Part shown: piece after piece, positions 29,001-38,691 of the stretch
Position numbering within the stretch: the first letter of the stretch is position 1
Layout of the letters: each line of letters begins with the position of its first letter
NCBI GenBank assembly: GCA_013151645.1
Contig: JAADHU010000017.1
Coordinates: 1-64,000 of the forward strand
DNA: 64,000 nt
Reading direction: 5' to 3'
Origin: Gammaproteobacteria bacterium
Lineage (GTDB): Bacteria > Pseudomonadota > Gammaproteobacteria > Steroidobacterales > Woeseiaceae
Program-made: the position numbers and the translations under genes
The notes under the pieces: model-generated
What the model saw: the letters and a program-made list of their open reading frames with translations, nothing else
The model's database searches: none
What the model was told of the DNA's origin: nothing

Positions 29001-29345
29001 CTAAATCTTTTCTTTGATTCGGGCAGCCTTACCCGTCCGGCCACGCAGGTAGTATAACTTCGCGCGACGAACATCACCGCGACGCTTGACCTTGATTTCG
29101 CTGACGATTGGGCTATACGTCTGGAAAACGCGCTCGACACCTTCGCCGTGGGAAATCTTGCGGACGGTAAAGGCGGAATTAAGTCCTCGATTACGCTTTG
29201 CAATGACCACGCCTTCAAATGCCTGCAGGCGTTCACGAGTGCCTTCCTTAACTTTAACCATGACGACCACGGTATCTCCCGGAGAAAACGCCGGAATTTC
29301 CTTGCTCATCTGTTCCTGTTCAATTGCATCGATTATTTTGCTCAT
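29001..29345 (-). CDS. rplS: 50S ribosomal protein L19
   Basis: 114 residues with the family signature: [48 protein letters not shown] and [20 protein letters not shown]. At the 30S-50S interface. Last gene of rpsP-rimM-trmD-rplS, 57 bp after trmD. Confidence 0.98.
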   Translation of the reverse strand: MSKIIDAIEQEQMSKEIPAFSPGDTVVVMVKVKEGTRERLQAFEGVVIAKRNRGLNSAFTVRKISHGEGVERVFQTYSPIVSEIKVKRRGDVRRAKLYYLRGRTGKAARIKEKI

Positions 29346-29402
29346 CGTTCTCTACCTGCCAGCTCAAGTGCCGGATAATCAAAATTGAAACACCGGAGGC
29401 GA

Positions 29403-30149
29403 CTAATCGCGACCCGGACGTTCCCGTAAATACTCGTCAAGCAACTTGCGTTGCTCATCACTCAAATTCAACTTTTCCACCAGGTCGGGACGGCGCACGT
29501 ACGTTCGTCCCAACGCTTCCTTCTGCCGCCACGCGGCAATACGCGCGTGATCGCCGGACAACAACACGTCCGGCACCGGCTGCCCATCAACGACCTCCGG
29601 TCGCGTGTAATGCGGGCAGTCGAGCAAGCCTTCCATAAAAGAATCCTGCTGCGCCGATTCCGCATCGCCGAGTACCCCCGGTAACAACCTGGCCACCGCA
29701 TCCACCAATGCCATCGCCGCAATCTCACCGCCGCTCAAGACGAAATCACCGAGCGACACCTCTTCATCCACGTGCGACTCAATCAGTCGCTCGTCAATGC
29801 CTTCGTACCTTCCCGCCACCAACACCAAACCCGGCAACGTGGCATAGCGTTTTGCCATGGCCTGATCGAATACCGTCCCCTGCGGGCTGAGGCACACAAC
29901 CGGGCAATCGTCCGGCACTAACGCCCTGGCGGTCCGAATCGACTCAGCCAGCGGCGCGTATTTCATCACCATGCCCGGTCCGCCGCCGTAGGGCCGGTCG
30001 TCCACTGTACGGTGCGCGTCTGTCGTAAAATCGCGTGGATTCACGCAGTTAACCGACAGCAAGCCCCGTTCCGTTGCACGCCCGACCACGCCATAGGCGG
30101 ATACGGTCCGAACCATCTCCGGGAACAGGCTGACGATTTGCCATTGCAC
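29403..30149 (-). CDS. trmD: tRNA (guanine-N1)-methyltransferase TrmD
   Basis: 248 residues, SPOUT knotted methyltransferase that makes m1G37. Motifs: [62 protein letters not shown] and the C-terminal [10 protein letters not shown]. Four bases separate it from rimM. Confidence 0.98.
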   Translation of the reverse strand: MQWQIVSLFPEMVRTVSAYGVVGRATERGLLSVNCVNPRDFTTDAHRTVDDRPYGGGPGMVMKYAPLAESIRTARALVPDDCPVVCLSPQGTVFDQAMAKRYATLPGLVLVAGRYEGIDERLIESHVDEEVSLGDFVLSGGEIAAMALVDAVARLLPGVLGDAESAQQDSFMEGLLDCPHYTRPEVVDGQPVPDVLLSGDHARIAAWRQKEALGRTYVRRPDLVEKLNLSDEQRKLLDEYLRERPGRD

Positions 30150-30153
30150 CGCG

Positions 30154-30648
30154 TCAGTCCCAGTCCCAGTCGACCCTGATCACACCGGTTACCTGATCAA
30201 CGTCCAAAATCACTTCTTCCGGCAGGAAGGGAATCAGTACTTCCTTCTCTCCCTGCACCACCAGTACATCGTTTGCGCCGGTTGCCAGCAGGTACGCGAC
30301 CTTGCCTAACACCGTTCCGTCGCGATGTACCACGCTCATTCCCTCAAGGTCTGACCAGTAATAATGGCCCTCCCCGGGGTCTGGCATTTTGTCTCTCGGC
30401 ACCGCAATATCGGCGCCGATGTAGGCGGCCGCTGCATCCCGGTCATCGACGCCCTTTAGTTTTACGATGACCGTCTTGCTGTGCCGTTTTCCCTCGGCAA
30501 ACGTTACCGGTTGCCACTCGCCATCGCGCATCAGTAAACAGTCCCGATACTCAAGAATGGCTTCGCGGGGTTCGGTGTACGAATAAACCTTTACCCAGCC
30601 CATGACCCCAAACAATCCGGAAATCTGGCCAAGGATGACCGGATCCAT
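30154..30648 (-). CDS. rimM: ribosome maturation factor RimM
   Basis: About 164 residues from ATG at 30648 ([11 protein letters not shown]), chosen because AAAGGA lies 10 nt before it; ATG at 30678 and GTG at 30699 are in-frame alternatives without a clear ribosome site. N-terminal barrel ([14 protein letters not shown]) and C-terminal PRC-barrel ([29 protein letters not shown]). It helps mature the 30S head and binds S19. Confidence 0.95.
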   Translation of the reverse strand: MDPVILGQISGLFGVMGWVKVYSYTEPREAILEYRDCLLMRDGEWQPVTFAEGKRHSKTVIVKLKGVDDRDAAAAYIGADIAVPRDKMPDPGEGHYYWSDLEGMSVVHRDGTVLGKVAYLLATGANDVLVVQGEKEVLIPFLPEEVILDVDQVTGVIRVDWDWD

Positions 30649-30724
30649 TGCTTCCCGGTCCTTTTCTTTCTGCACCATTGTGAGATCAGACCGCGGCACG
30701 AATAGTCCGCAATCCCCTCAAGCC

Positions 30725-30988
30725 TCAGTTGGCAGCCAGCGCCTTGCGTTTTACTTTCAGCAACGAGGCAACGCGATCCGAGGGCTGGGCACCCTGACCG
30801 ATCCAGTAGTCGACCCGATCGAGGTCAATGCGGAGATTTTCCTCATTCTCGGTGCCAACCGGGTTAAAAAAGCCCAGACGCTCAATGTAACGGCCGTCCC
30901 GACGATTGCGACTGTCGGTGACCACCAGGTGGTAAAAAGGACGCTTTTTCGCGCCAGCGCGCGAAAGACGAATACTGACCATGATCAA
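30725..30988 (-). CDS. rpsP: 30S ribosomal protein S16
   Basis: 87 residues: [40 protein letters not shown], then [17 protein letters not shown]. The start is the ATG near 30982 or 30988 (MIMVSIRL); the second ATG gives the usual N-terminus. First gene of the ribosomal operon, with its own promoter at 31053-31080. Confidence 0.97.
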   Translation of the reverse strand: MIMVSIRLSRAGAKKRPFYHLVVTDSRNRRDGRYIERLGFFNPVGTENEENLRIDLDRVDYWIGQGAQPSDRVASLLKVKRKALAAN

Positions 30989-31021
30989 TCCGTTTAAAGT
31001 AGTTACAGGCAGACATGCCTA

Positions 31022-31041
31022 CACTCGGACTCAAGCCCGAG
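31022..31041 (-). other. leader hairpin before rpsP
   Basis: ACTCGG and CCGAGT form a 6-bp stem around an 8-nt loop near the start of the predicted rpsP transcript. No T-run follows, so it is probably a 5' leader structure rather than a terminator of ffh. Confidence 0.4.
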
Positions 31042-31052
31042 TAAGCGGCGCA

Positions 31053-31080
31053 TTGTACTCAATTCAGCGCGAATGTGAAG
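31053..31080 (-). promoter_or_regulatory. rpsP operon promoter
   Basis: On the minus strand TTCACA (31080-31075), a 16-bp gap and TACAAT (31058-31053) each match consensus in 5 of 6 bases. The GC-rich GCGCCGC just downstream suits stringent control. It lies between the ffh stop and rpsP, so the ribosomal operon need not depend on ffh transcription. Confidence 0.65.
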
Positions 31081-31139
31081 CGCTTTCGGAAGGATTATTG
31101 TCTGTTTTATCCGCGTCTTAGGCCGACAGGCCATCGAAA

Positions 31140-32501
31140 TCAGCCGAGGCCCGGCGGCATCCCGCCCGGCGACATCCCACGGAGCATTTTTTTCATGCCG
31201 CCACGCGCCATCTTCTTCATCATCTTCTCCATCTGCAGGTGCTGCTTGAGGAGGCGGTTGACGTCCTGGATCTGCATACCGCAACCGCCGGCGATGCGCC
31301 GCTTGCGCGAGCCATTGATCGTCTTGGGGAAACGTCGCTCGCCGGCCGTCATGGAATTAATGATGGCAATCTGCCGTTGCAGCTGTTTTTCATCCGTTTT
31401 GCTCTTCAGAGCGGCCGCATTGATCTTGCCGGGCAACGGCAACTTCTCGAGCATCGCCGCCATACCGCCCATATTCATCATCTGCTCAAGCTGATCCTTA
31501 AGATCGGAAAGATCGAATCCCCGGCCCTTGCTGATCTTTTTGGCAAGTTTGTCGGCTTGCGCCTTATCGACTTTCTCTTCAATTTCCTCAACCAGCGAAA
31601 GCACGTCGCCCATACCGAGAATACGCGACGCCATCCGATCCGGATGGAACACCTCCAGCGCGTCGATTTTTTCCCCAACGCCCAGAAAACGAATGGGCTT
31701 GCCGGTCACTTCACGGGCCGACAGCGCTACGCCGCCTTTGGCGTCACCATCCGCTTTGGTCAGAACAATACCGGTCAGGGGCAAGCGCTCACCGAAAGCA
31801 CGCGCCGAATTCACGGCATCCTGTCCCGCCATGCTATCGATTACAAACAAGGTTTCATGAGGCGTGGCGGCGCTATGCACGGCTTGCACCTCGTCCATCA
31901 TGTCCTCATCAACGTGCAGCCGACCTGCAGTGTCGACGATCAGCACATCGGCGTGCGAACGGCGACTTTCGTCCAGCGCGTGCGCCACGATGGTGGTCGG
32001 CGCTTCACTTGCATTGCTGCTGCAGTAGAGCGCGCCCACCTCCCTGGCCAGTGTTTCCAGTTGCAATATCGCCGCCGGTCGGTGCACGTCGACGCTAACC
32101 ATCATCACGCGCCTGGACTCTTTTTTAATCAGGCGCAGAGCCAGCTTCGCGGCCGTTGTCGTTTTGCCTGCGCCCTGCAGACCGACGAGCATGATGACAA
32201 CCGGGGGTTGTGCGCGCAGATCCAGGTCTACTGTTGCACTGCCAAGCAGCGAAACCAGCTCACCGTGGATTATTTTGACCAGCGCCTGACCCGGTGTGAG
32301 GCTCTTGCCGACCTCTTCGCCTATCGCACGTTCACGAATGCGCTCAACGAATGATTTGACGACGGGCAATGCCACGTCGGCCTCCAGCAGGGCAAGCCGC
32401 ACTTGCCGCAACGTGTCTTTGATGTTCGCTTCGCTGAGGCGACCGCGACCGGTGAGGTTCTTGGTTGCCCGTGTCAGGCGATCCGACAAATTATCAAACA
32501 T
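31140..32501 (-). CDS. ffh: signal recognition particle protein Ffh
   Basis: 453 residues, SRP54 family: N domain, G domain with GLQGAGKTTTAAKLA, SVDVHRPAAILQL, DTAGRLHVDE and TKADGDAKGG, then the methionine-rich M domain (QMEKMMKKMARGGMKKM) that binds signal peptides and 4.5S RNA. The RNA-binding stretch RRIAGGCGMQIQDVNRLLKQ is intact. Divergent from ypjD as in E. coli. Confidence 0.98.
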   Translation of the reverse strand: MFDNLSDRLTRATKNLTGRGRLSEANIKDTLRQVRLALLEADVALPVVKSFVERIRERAIGEEVGKSLTPGQALVKIIHGELVSLLGSATVDLDLRAQPPVVIMLVGLQGAGKTTTAAKLALRLIKKESRRVMMVSVDVHRPAAILQLETLAREVGALYCSSNASEAPTTIVAHALDESRRSHADVLIVDTAGRLHVDEDMMDEVQAVHSAATPHETLFVIDSMAGQDAVNSARAFGERLPLTGIVLTKADGDAKGGVALSAREVTGKPIRFLGVGEKIDALEVFHPDRMASRILGMGDVLSLVEEIEEKVDKAQADKLAKKISKGRGFDLSDLKDQLEQMMNMGGMAAMLEKLPLPGKINAAALKSKTDEKQLQRQIAIINSMTAGERRFPKTINGSRKRRIAGGCGMQIQDVNRLLKQHLQMEKMMKKMARGGMKKMLRGMSPGGMPPGLG

Positions 32502-32607
32502 AAATCACTTCTTTGCCTGGAATTAGGGAATCGAAAGAGTCTTCAAGCACAAAGTGTAACGTGATTCGGGTGAAAACGTCTGCAATCCTTCCCTGCGAAC
32601 AGACTCG

Positions 32608-32696
32608 CGACGGTTTTCATAGGTACCGTCGCGAGAGCGTGACCGGACACACGAGCAGGCTCAGGAGGTCGCGTCTCAGGTGACGCTCCTACAATA
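32608..32696. repeat. REP-like palindrome pair (GTAG type)
   Basis: Read on the minus strand, GTAGGAGCGTCACCTGAGAC begins a hairpin GCGTC-ACCTGA-GACGC next to a GTAG tetranucleotide, the plan of REP sequences linked to RAYT transposases. About 30 bp on lies a second perfect stem, CTCGCGACGG/CCGTCGCGAG, with a 12-nt loop. The pair sits in the ffh/ypjD gap (32502-32803), which holds no convincing gene. Confidence 0.6.
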
Positions 32697-32803
32697 GTAA
32701 TGCTGGCACAGGCGACACGCTTTGTGCCTCGCAGGGTTCTAATGACCCCCGCCATGTGGGATGATTCGGCGGAGAAAAACAGCGCATAGCGGGTCGGGAG
32801 TCT

Positions 32804-33610
32804 GTGTTTCAAATCACCATTTTTTTCGTGTACCTGATCGCCGGCGTTGCGTTCGGCTTATCCCGCTGGCCCCGCTTTAGCGATCAACCGAAGATGCTTC
32901 TAAGCATCGGGGTAAGCTGCGGCCTGGTGGGCCTGTTGTTGCATTCGTACCTGTTGTGGACCGAAATTCTGCCGCCAGGCGGTCTATTGCTGTCACTCGC
33001 GAACTCTGCATCCTTCATCGGTCTGCAGCTCGCACTGATTGCCTTGCTCGGTGCCAGGGATGCTGCTTTGCGTGGCCTTTCCGGCGGTTTGCTGTTGCTC
33101 GCCGCGATAACTGCCGCAATGACAAGCTGGCAAACACCGGTTACGCCGAGCACGGAATTGACCTGGCAGTTGCAGGCGCACGTCCTCATCTCGCTGTTCG
33201 CCTACGGCCTCCTGACCGTCGGGGCAATCGTGGCCGTGTATGCGCTCGTTCAGGATCAGCGTTTACGATCCGCAAAACTGTCGCCGATCAATCAGCTCTT
33301 CGCACCGCTTGAGACAACCGAGCGGCTTCTTTATGGCATCACCGCCGCCGGTTTTACGGCACTTGCGCTGGCCGTATTCTCCGGGTTTGTATTCGTTGAG
33401 AATCTTTTTGCACAGCACCTGGTGCATAAGACCGCACTCTCCATGCTCGCCTTGCTCTTGTTTGGCATTCTGCTGGCCGGACGCCACTTTGCCGGCTGGC
33501 GTGGCCGGCGTGCCGTTTATCTCTACCTGTGGGGGTTCCTGGTGCTGGGCCTCGCCTATTTCGGCAGCCGTTATATCCTTGAGTACGTGCTGGGACGAAG
33601 CTGGAATTGA
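32804..33610 (+). CDS. ypjD: YpjD, CcsA-like cytochrome c assembly family membrane protein
   Basis: 268 residues, eight predicted membrane helices, GTG start. The conserved core is LQAHVLISLFAYGLLTVGAI and HKTALSMLALLLFGILLAGR, with histidines in the places used by haem-handling CcsA/CcmC proteins, then WGFLVLGLAYFGSRYILEY. In E. coli ypjD lies between ffh and yfjD (corB), as here, and has been linked to magnesium/cobalt phenotypes; the true role is uncertain. Confidence 0.9.
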   Translation: MFQITIFFVYLIAGVAFGLSRWPRFSDQPKMLLSIGVSCGLVGLLLHSYLLWTEILPPGGLLLSLANSASFIGLQLALIALLGARDAALRGLSGGLLLLAAITAAMTSWQTPVTPSTELTWQLQAHVLISLFAYGLLTVGAIVAVYALVQDQRLRSAKLSPINQLFAPLETTERLLYGITAAGFTALALAVFSGFVFVENLFAQHLVHKTALSMLALLLFGILLAGRHFAGWRGRRAVYLYLWGFLVLGLAYFGSRYILEYVLGRSWN

Positions 33611-33695
33611 GTACCCGTTGCAACTCATTTCCTTGACAGTTCGATGGCTGACTGATGAACTAACACGGTTGCCTTAGTAAGGAGGTGCTCATTCT

Positions 33696-34961
33696 TTGAG
33701 CGACGACATTCCGCTGCCGGCACTTTTCGGCATATTGGCCGTATTGTTAGTGCTCTCAGCTTTTTTTTCCGGCTCGGAAACGGCGTTAATGCGCTTGAAC
33801 CGTTACCGGCTTCGCCACAAGGTACGTGAAGGACATCGCGGCGCCCTGTTAGCGGAAAAGCTTCTCGAGCGACCGGATCGTCTGATCGGCCTGATACTGC
33901 TCGGAAACAATCTCGTCAATTTCGCGGCGGTGGCACTGGTTACCCTGGTCGCCCAGCGAATCGGCGGAGAGCCCGCGGTGGCGGTGGCAATTGTACTCCT
34001 GACGATCGTCGTGTTGATCTTTTCAGAGGCTGCGCCTAAAACACTGGCCGCTTTGCACCCGGAACGAATCGCCTATCCGGCCGCGTTTGTCTATTACCCG
34101 CTACTGATCGTCACCTACCCGATCGTCTGGCTCGTAAACGTTCTATCCAATGGCGTGTTATGGCTGCTCGGTGTTCGCGATGATGATTCCGGCCCGCAAT
34201 CCCTGAGCCAGGAAGAACTACGTACCATCGTCTACGAAGCCGGCACGATGATTTCGCGAAAGTACCGCAGCATGCTGCTGAACATTCTCGATCTCGAACA
34301 CGTCACCGTCGACGACGTTATGGTGCCGCATAATGAAATCGTCGGTATCGACCTTGACGAAAGTATGCAGGAAATAGCCAACGTCATTCAACACAGCGAA
34401 CATACGCGGCTCCCGGTCTATCGCGACAACATCGATCAGGTCATTGGTTTAATGCATCTCCGCAAACTCGCTAACCTGACGAGCCATTCGAGCATTGACA
34501 AGGCATCGATTGAACGGCTGGCAGCCGAACCCTACTTCGTTCCCGAAGGTACGCCGCTCAGTACGCAGCTGCTGCAATTTCAGAAAACGAAACAACGTTT
34601 CGCAATGGTGGTCGACGAATACGGCGACATTCAGGGAATTGTGACGCTGGAAGACATACTGGAAGAAATTGTGGGGGAATTTACGACCGATCCCGCCAGC
34701 AACGATGATGACGTTATCAAGGAATCGGACTCCAGCTACCTGGTAAACGGTACCGCCAACATTCGTCAAATCAATCGGCTGATGAACTGGTCGTTTTCGA
34801 CCGATGGACCAAAAACGCTGAATGGTTTGATCCTTGAATATCTCGAAATGATTCCGCCGCCGGGAACGTGCCTCAAGATTGACGACTACCCGATCGAAAT
34901 CGTCAGCAGCGACGACAATCGGGTCCAGCTCGCTCGAATTTCAATGCAGCAAGCACCCTGA
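33696..34961 (+). CDS. corB: CNNM/CorB-type membrane protein with CBS pair
   Basis: 421 residues: DUF21 membrane domain (about 1-190, with FFSGSETALMRLNRYRLRHK and LILGNNLVNFAAVALVTL-like helices), two CBS domains (about 205-330, starting DDVMVPHNEIVGID, then VVDEYGDIQGIVTLEDILEE) and a CorC_HlyC domain (about 345-421). The family moves or senses Mg2+ and binds ATP in the CBS pair. TTG start with a very strong TAAGGAGGTG site. Paired with ypjD. Confidence 0.93.
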   Translation: MSDDIPLPALFGILAVLLVLSAFFSGSETALMRLNRYRLRHKVREGHRGALLAEKLLERPDRLIGLILLGNNLVNFAAVALVTLVAQRIGGEPAVAVAIVLLTIVVLIFSEAAPKTLAALHPERIAYPAAFVYYPLLIVTYPIVWLVNVLSNGVLWLLGVRDDDSGPQSLSQEELRTIVYEAGTMISRKYRSMLLNILDLEHVTVDDVMVPHNEIVGIDLDESMQEIANVIQHSEHTRLPVYRDNIDQVIGLMHLRKLANLTSHSSIDKASIERLAAEPYFVPEGTPLSTQLLQFQKTKQRFAMVVDEYGDIQGIVTLEDILEEIVGEFTTDPASNDDDVIKESDSSYLVNGTANIRQINRLMNWSFSTDGPKTLNGLILEYLEMIPPPGTCLKIDDYPIEIVSSDDNRVQLARISMQQAP

Positions 34962-34962
34962 T

Positions 34963-36309
34963 TCAATCGTCAAAGGCGAAGCCGAGCGCCTCATCCAGTG
35001 TTGTTACCGGAACGATCTCGATTCCCTTGGGCGCGCGGCGCGGCACGTTTGCCTTCGGTACAATTGCGTGGCTAAAGCCCTGTTTTGCAGCTTCGCGAAT
35101 TCTCTCCGCGCCGTAGCGTACAGGGCGAACTTCGCCGGCGAGACCGATCTCGCCAAAACTGATCAGGCGGTGCCTGCAAGGGCGATCCCGGAAGCTCGAC
35201 ACAATGGCGAGCACCACCGGTAAGTCGGCCGCCGTTTCCGCGATGCGCAATCCCCCGACGACGTTGACGAAAATATCTTCATTCGTCAGTGCGATATTGC
35301 CGTGCCGTTGCAGTACCGCAATGAGCAAAGCCAGTCGGCTCTGGTCCACGCCCTGCGCCAATCGCTTCGGATAGTTGCTAAAACCGTCCGCAACCAATGC
35401 CTGGATTTCGACCAGCAACGGGCGGCTGCCCTCCCACACGACAGAAACGACACTGCCCGCACTCGCGGCATGTTCAGCGGACAGGAAGATAGCCGATGGA
35501 TTGACCACTTCACGAAAGCCGACCTCCGTCATGGCGAAAACACCCATTTCGCTGCTTGCCCCGAAACGATTCTTAACTGCCCGCACGATCGTATAGCGAC
35601 TCGCAGGATCGCTTTCGAAATAAAGGACGGTATCAACCATGTGTTCCACGACTCGCGGACCGGCAATGGCACCTTCTTTGGTCACATGACCGATGAGAAA
35701 AACGGCGACCTCGTTCTGTTTGGCAAATCGTACAATTCGGCCAACGCATTCACGAAGTTGTGCCACTGAGCCGGGTGCCGAGGAAAGTTCTTCACTAACC
35801 AGCGTTTGGATGGAATCAATGACAACAACAGTTGCATTCACGGTCGTCGCCTGCTCAAGAATGTTCTCCAGCGACGTGTCCGACAGCAACAGCAAATCCT
35901 CGTTGTGGGTGCCGATTCGTTGCGAACGTTGCGCGACCTGGCGTAGCGATTCTTCTCCCGTTGCATAACAGGTTCTGAGCTCCGGCGGCAAATTCGACGC
36001 GACCTGTTGCAGTAACGTGGACTTGCCGACACCGGGATCCCCGCCGAGCAGCACGACCGAGCCCGGCACAAGACCGCCGCCGAGCACCCGATCGAACTCG
36101 GTGAACCCCGTGGCGTAGCGCGTCCCTGACTCTTGTGCCAGTTCGCTAAGGCGCGAGGGCTCCCGCCCGGTGACGCCTTCTTTTCGTGCCGGCGCGACCT
36201 CTGTCTTGAGCAACGCGTTCCAGGCGTCGCAGTCAGGGCACTGCCCCTGCCACTTGACGCTATGGGCTCCGCACGCACTACAAACATAGGCTATTTTCGG
36301 TCTTGCCAT
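34963..36309 (-). CDS. radA: DNA repair protein RadA
   Basis: 448 residues from ATG at 36309 (MARPKIAYVC). Zinc finger with Cys10, 13, 24 and 27; RecA-like ATPase with Walker A GGDPGVGKSTLLQ (Lys96) and the RadA motif VKNRFG; C-terminal Lon-like domain (ALTNEDIFVNVVGGLRI). It is a DnaB-like helicase that extends D-loops in recombination. The stop is 1 bp from corB, convergent. Confidence 0.97.
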   Translation of the reverse strand: MARPKIAYVCSACGAHSVKWQGQCPDCDAWNALLKTEVAPARKEGVTGREPSRLSELAQESGTRYATGFTEFDRVLGGGLVPGSVVLLGGDPGVGKSTLLQQVASNLPPELRTCYATGEESLRQVAQRSQRIGTHNEDLLLLSDTSLENILEQATTVNATVVVIDSIQTLVSEELSSAPGSVAQLRECVGRIVRFAKQNEVAVFLIGHVTKEGAIAGPRVVEHMVDTVLYFESDPASRYTIVRAVKNRFGASSEMGVFAMTEVGFREVVNPSAIFLSAEHAASAGSVVSVVWEGSRPLLVEIQALVADGFSNYPKRLAQGVDQSRLALLIAVLQRHGNIALTNEDIFVNVVGGLRIAETAADLPVVLAIVSSFRDRPCRHRLISFGEIGLAGEVRPVRYGAERIREAAKQGFSHAIVPKANVPRRAPKGIEIVPVTTLDEALGFAFDD

Positions 36310-36515
36310 CTCGCATTGTCCTGTCAATTCCGGGGCCCGACTGGCCGGCCGGAGTGCGAAAAATCGTCACGCGGGTGAGAAAAATACCGTGATTCCGGTT
36401 GCCGCGGTGCGATTAACTGATCAATTGGAAAATTTTTCGACCTGGCCGGGGTCACAATCGCAATCATAGCAGGGCTTGCAGGATCGTAAACGGAGCAAAA
36501 GTGCCAACCCTATCT

Positions 36516-36544
36516 CATTAAAAAATAGGCCTGTTTCCTATAAT
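36516..36544 (+). promoter_or_regulatory. promoter of the kinase-phosphatase-FHA cassette
   Basis: A perfect TATAAT at 36539-36544, 17 bp after a weak CATTAA. It lies 27 bp before the TTG start of the CHASE2 kinase. The 260-bp gap from radA holds no other clear feature. Confidence 0.55.
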
Positions 36545-36570
36545 TCGCCACATTATGTCAGAGAACGAAT

Positions 36571-38667
36571 TTGAATAAACAACGCAAAGAACACCGGGAC
36601 CGTCTGATCACCCTTGCATTCGTCAGCATCCTGCTGGTGCTGATCTATGGGCCGGCGGCGCCCTGGTTCGTCTCAGCCGACCGCCTGGTATACGACCAGG
36701 TGGCATCGCGTCTGCAAAATACCGCACTCGCGGACGGCCTGATCGTCAGCATCGATCCGGCGGCCAAATCACCCGCAGCACTGATGAGTGAGTACGGGCA
36801 ACTCATTCGCATTTTCAAAGAACAGGGCGCCCGGCGCATCGTCATAACGCAGCCGCCCGCGTTGGGTCCGGATGCTGCATTGCCTGTCTGGGCCGCTGGC
36901 CTGTCCGATGTCATACCGGTTTTTGTACCGAGCAACCAGCCGTTTTCAGCCGTCGCAACCAAGAGCGGATTCATTAACTCAAATACAGAGAGTGACGGCA
37001 TAATGCGGCGTTCACCTCTGTGGCAGTTGAACGGTGGCGTCATGTCACCATCGCTGGCACTCGCGATCACCCTGGCGGATCCGAAACGTGTCGTCGATCC
37101 GCGCATGTCGATGACCGACGACTCCGTTTATCTTTCGAATTACGCGCCAATCCCGCGCCTGTCAGCGGCGGATATTCTCAATGGGAAAGCGACGGCAGCG
37201 CAATTCAGTAACAAGACGATTTTTCTGGATGCTTCATTGCCGTTGGTTTCCGCAGCGGCCGTATTGCCTTCGGGTCAATACGTGACGACTTCTGAAATCA
37301 CAGCCACGCTGCTCGCCAACATGGAGCAACGACAAAGCATTATTTCGCCGACCTGGGTGCGAGCGCTGGAATGGCTGGTACCGGCGCTACTCGCTATTGT
37401 TGCTGCGCTTTTCATGCCCGGCAGGAAGCGGGCCGATATCCTCTTTCTGACCTTGGCGATGGTCGCATCGTTAATCCTGATTGAAGCGCTCATGCTCATG
37501 ATTTTCAGAATTCGCATCGACTTGGGCAGGCCCCTGCTGATTTTCCTCGGTGCCGGCATCCTCACCTGGTGGCTGCAGGGAACCGCGAAACAAACCGCAG
37601 TAAACGCCTACAAGCGCGGTTCGGACTTCCTGGCCGCCGGCCGACTGGAGCCGGCTTTCGCGGAATTTCGACGCTGTAAACCGACAGAGACGATTTCATC
37701 CGTCATGTATAAATTATCGCTGGCTTTCGAGAAACAGGAAAAACCCGAGCGCGCCGAGGCCGTTCTGGACTGGTTGAAGCGGACGCATGGGGCGACCATC
37801 AGTGAAGCGGGCACCTTCGGCTTGTCAAAAGATACGCCAAAGCGACTGGGTCGATACGAAATCGAGCGCAAACTCGGGCGTGGTGCCATGGGAGCGGTGT
37901 ATCTCGCCAAGGATCCACGCATTAACCGCCCCGTTGCCCTGAAAGTCATTCCCATTGAAAAAGAATTCGAAGATGAGGAGCTCAAGGAAGCGCGCCAGCG
38001 ATTCTATCGGGAAGCGGAGTCTGCGGGCCGATTGACGCACCCCAATATCGTGACCGTCTATGATGCCGGCGAGGACAAACATCTAGCTTATATTGCGATG
38101 GAGTTCCTGCAGGGTTCACCACTGACGCCTTATACGGACAAGAACAAGCTCCTGGCGCCGAGCAAAGCGCTGGAACTGTGCGCCCGCACGGCTGATGCGC
38201 TGGACTATGCGCACAACCAGGGCGTCGTGCACCGCGACATCAAGCCCGCCAATATCCTTTACAATATGCGCGATGACGTATTGAAGATCAGCGACTTCGG
38301 TGTCGCTCGTATGACAGACAACAATCGCACCAAGACGGGCATCGTCCTGGGAACTCCGATGTACATGTCGCCGGAGCAACTCAACGCCGAGCCGGTGACG
38401 GGACATTCGGACTTGTTCTCGTTGGGTGTTACCCTATACGAGCTTCTCGCTGGCGAGGTGCCCTTCAAGGCGACGAACATCGCAGTACTCATGACCAAGA
38501 TTACGACCGAGGACCCGACACCGGTGTCCAATCGCCGTGCGGGTGTGCCACCAAGCGTTGATTCTGTCTTGTTCAAGGCATTGGCAAAACGACCGGAAGA
38601 CCGCTTCGCCAATGGCGGTGAAATGGCGATTGCGCTAAGGAATTGCGCGCGATTCGCGTCGAAGTAG
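36571..38667 (+). CDS. membrane Ser/Thr protein kinase with CHASE2 sensor
   Basis: 698 residues, TTG start. One helix (about 12-28) leads to a periplasmic CHASE2 domain (about 30-250), followed by three helices (WLVPALLAIVAALFMPG, ILFLTLAMVASLILIEALML, PLLIFLGAGILTWWLQ), a short helical linker and a Hanks-type kinase (about 427-690): GRGAMGAVYLAK, ALKVIP lysine, HRDIKPANIL near 552, DFGVAR near 574, GTPMYMSPEQL. All catalytic motifs are intact. CHASE2 senses an unknown outside signal. It is followed by a PP2C phosphatase 24 bp on and an FHA protein, forming a full phospho-Ser/Thr module. Confidence 0.93.
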   Translation: MNKQRKEHRDRLITLAFVSILLVLIYGPAAPWFVSADRLVYDQVASRLQNTALADGLIVSIDPAAKSPAALMSEYGQLIRIFKEQGARRIVITQPPALGPDAALPVWAAGLSDVIPVFVPSNQPFSAVATKSGFINSNTESDGIMRRSPLWQLNGGVMSPSLALAITLADPKRVVDPRMSMTDDSVYLSNYAPIPRLSAADILNGKATAAQFSNKTIFLDASLPLVSAAAVLPSGQYVTTSEITATLLANMEQRQSIISPTWVRALEWLVPALLAIVAALFMPGRKRADILFLTLAMVASLILIEALMLMIFRIRIDLGRPLLIFLGAGILTWWLQGTAKQTAVNAYKRGSDFLAAGRLEPAFAEFRRCKPTETISSVMYKLSLAFEKQEKPERAEAVLDWLKRTHGATISEAGTFGLSKDTPKRLGRYEIERKLGRGAMGAVYLAKDPRINRPVALKVIPIEKEFEDEELKEARQRFYREAESAGRLTHPNIVTVYDAGEDKHLAYIAMEFLQGSPLTPYTDKNKLLAPSKALELCARTADALDYAHNQGVVHRDIKPANILYNMRDDVLKISDFGVARMTDNNRTKTGIVLGTPMYMSPEQLNAEPVTGHSDLFSLGVTLYELLAGEVPFKATNIAVLMTKITTEDPTPVSNRRAGVPPSVDSVLFKALAKRPEDRFANGGEMAIALRNCARFASK

Positions 38668-38691
38668 ATTGAAAAGAGCGATAAGACGAGA

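Noticed and set aside
31239-32354. Long plus-strand open frame (371 codons) opposite ffh
   Set aside because: It is antisense to an intact, conserved ffh; the translation shows no family motif and mirrors ffh codon bias.
32543-32812. 89-codon minus-strand frame between ffh and ypjD
   Set aside because: It runs through the REP-like palindromes and has no protein signature.
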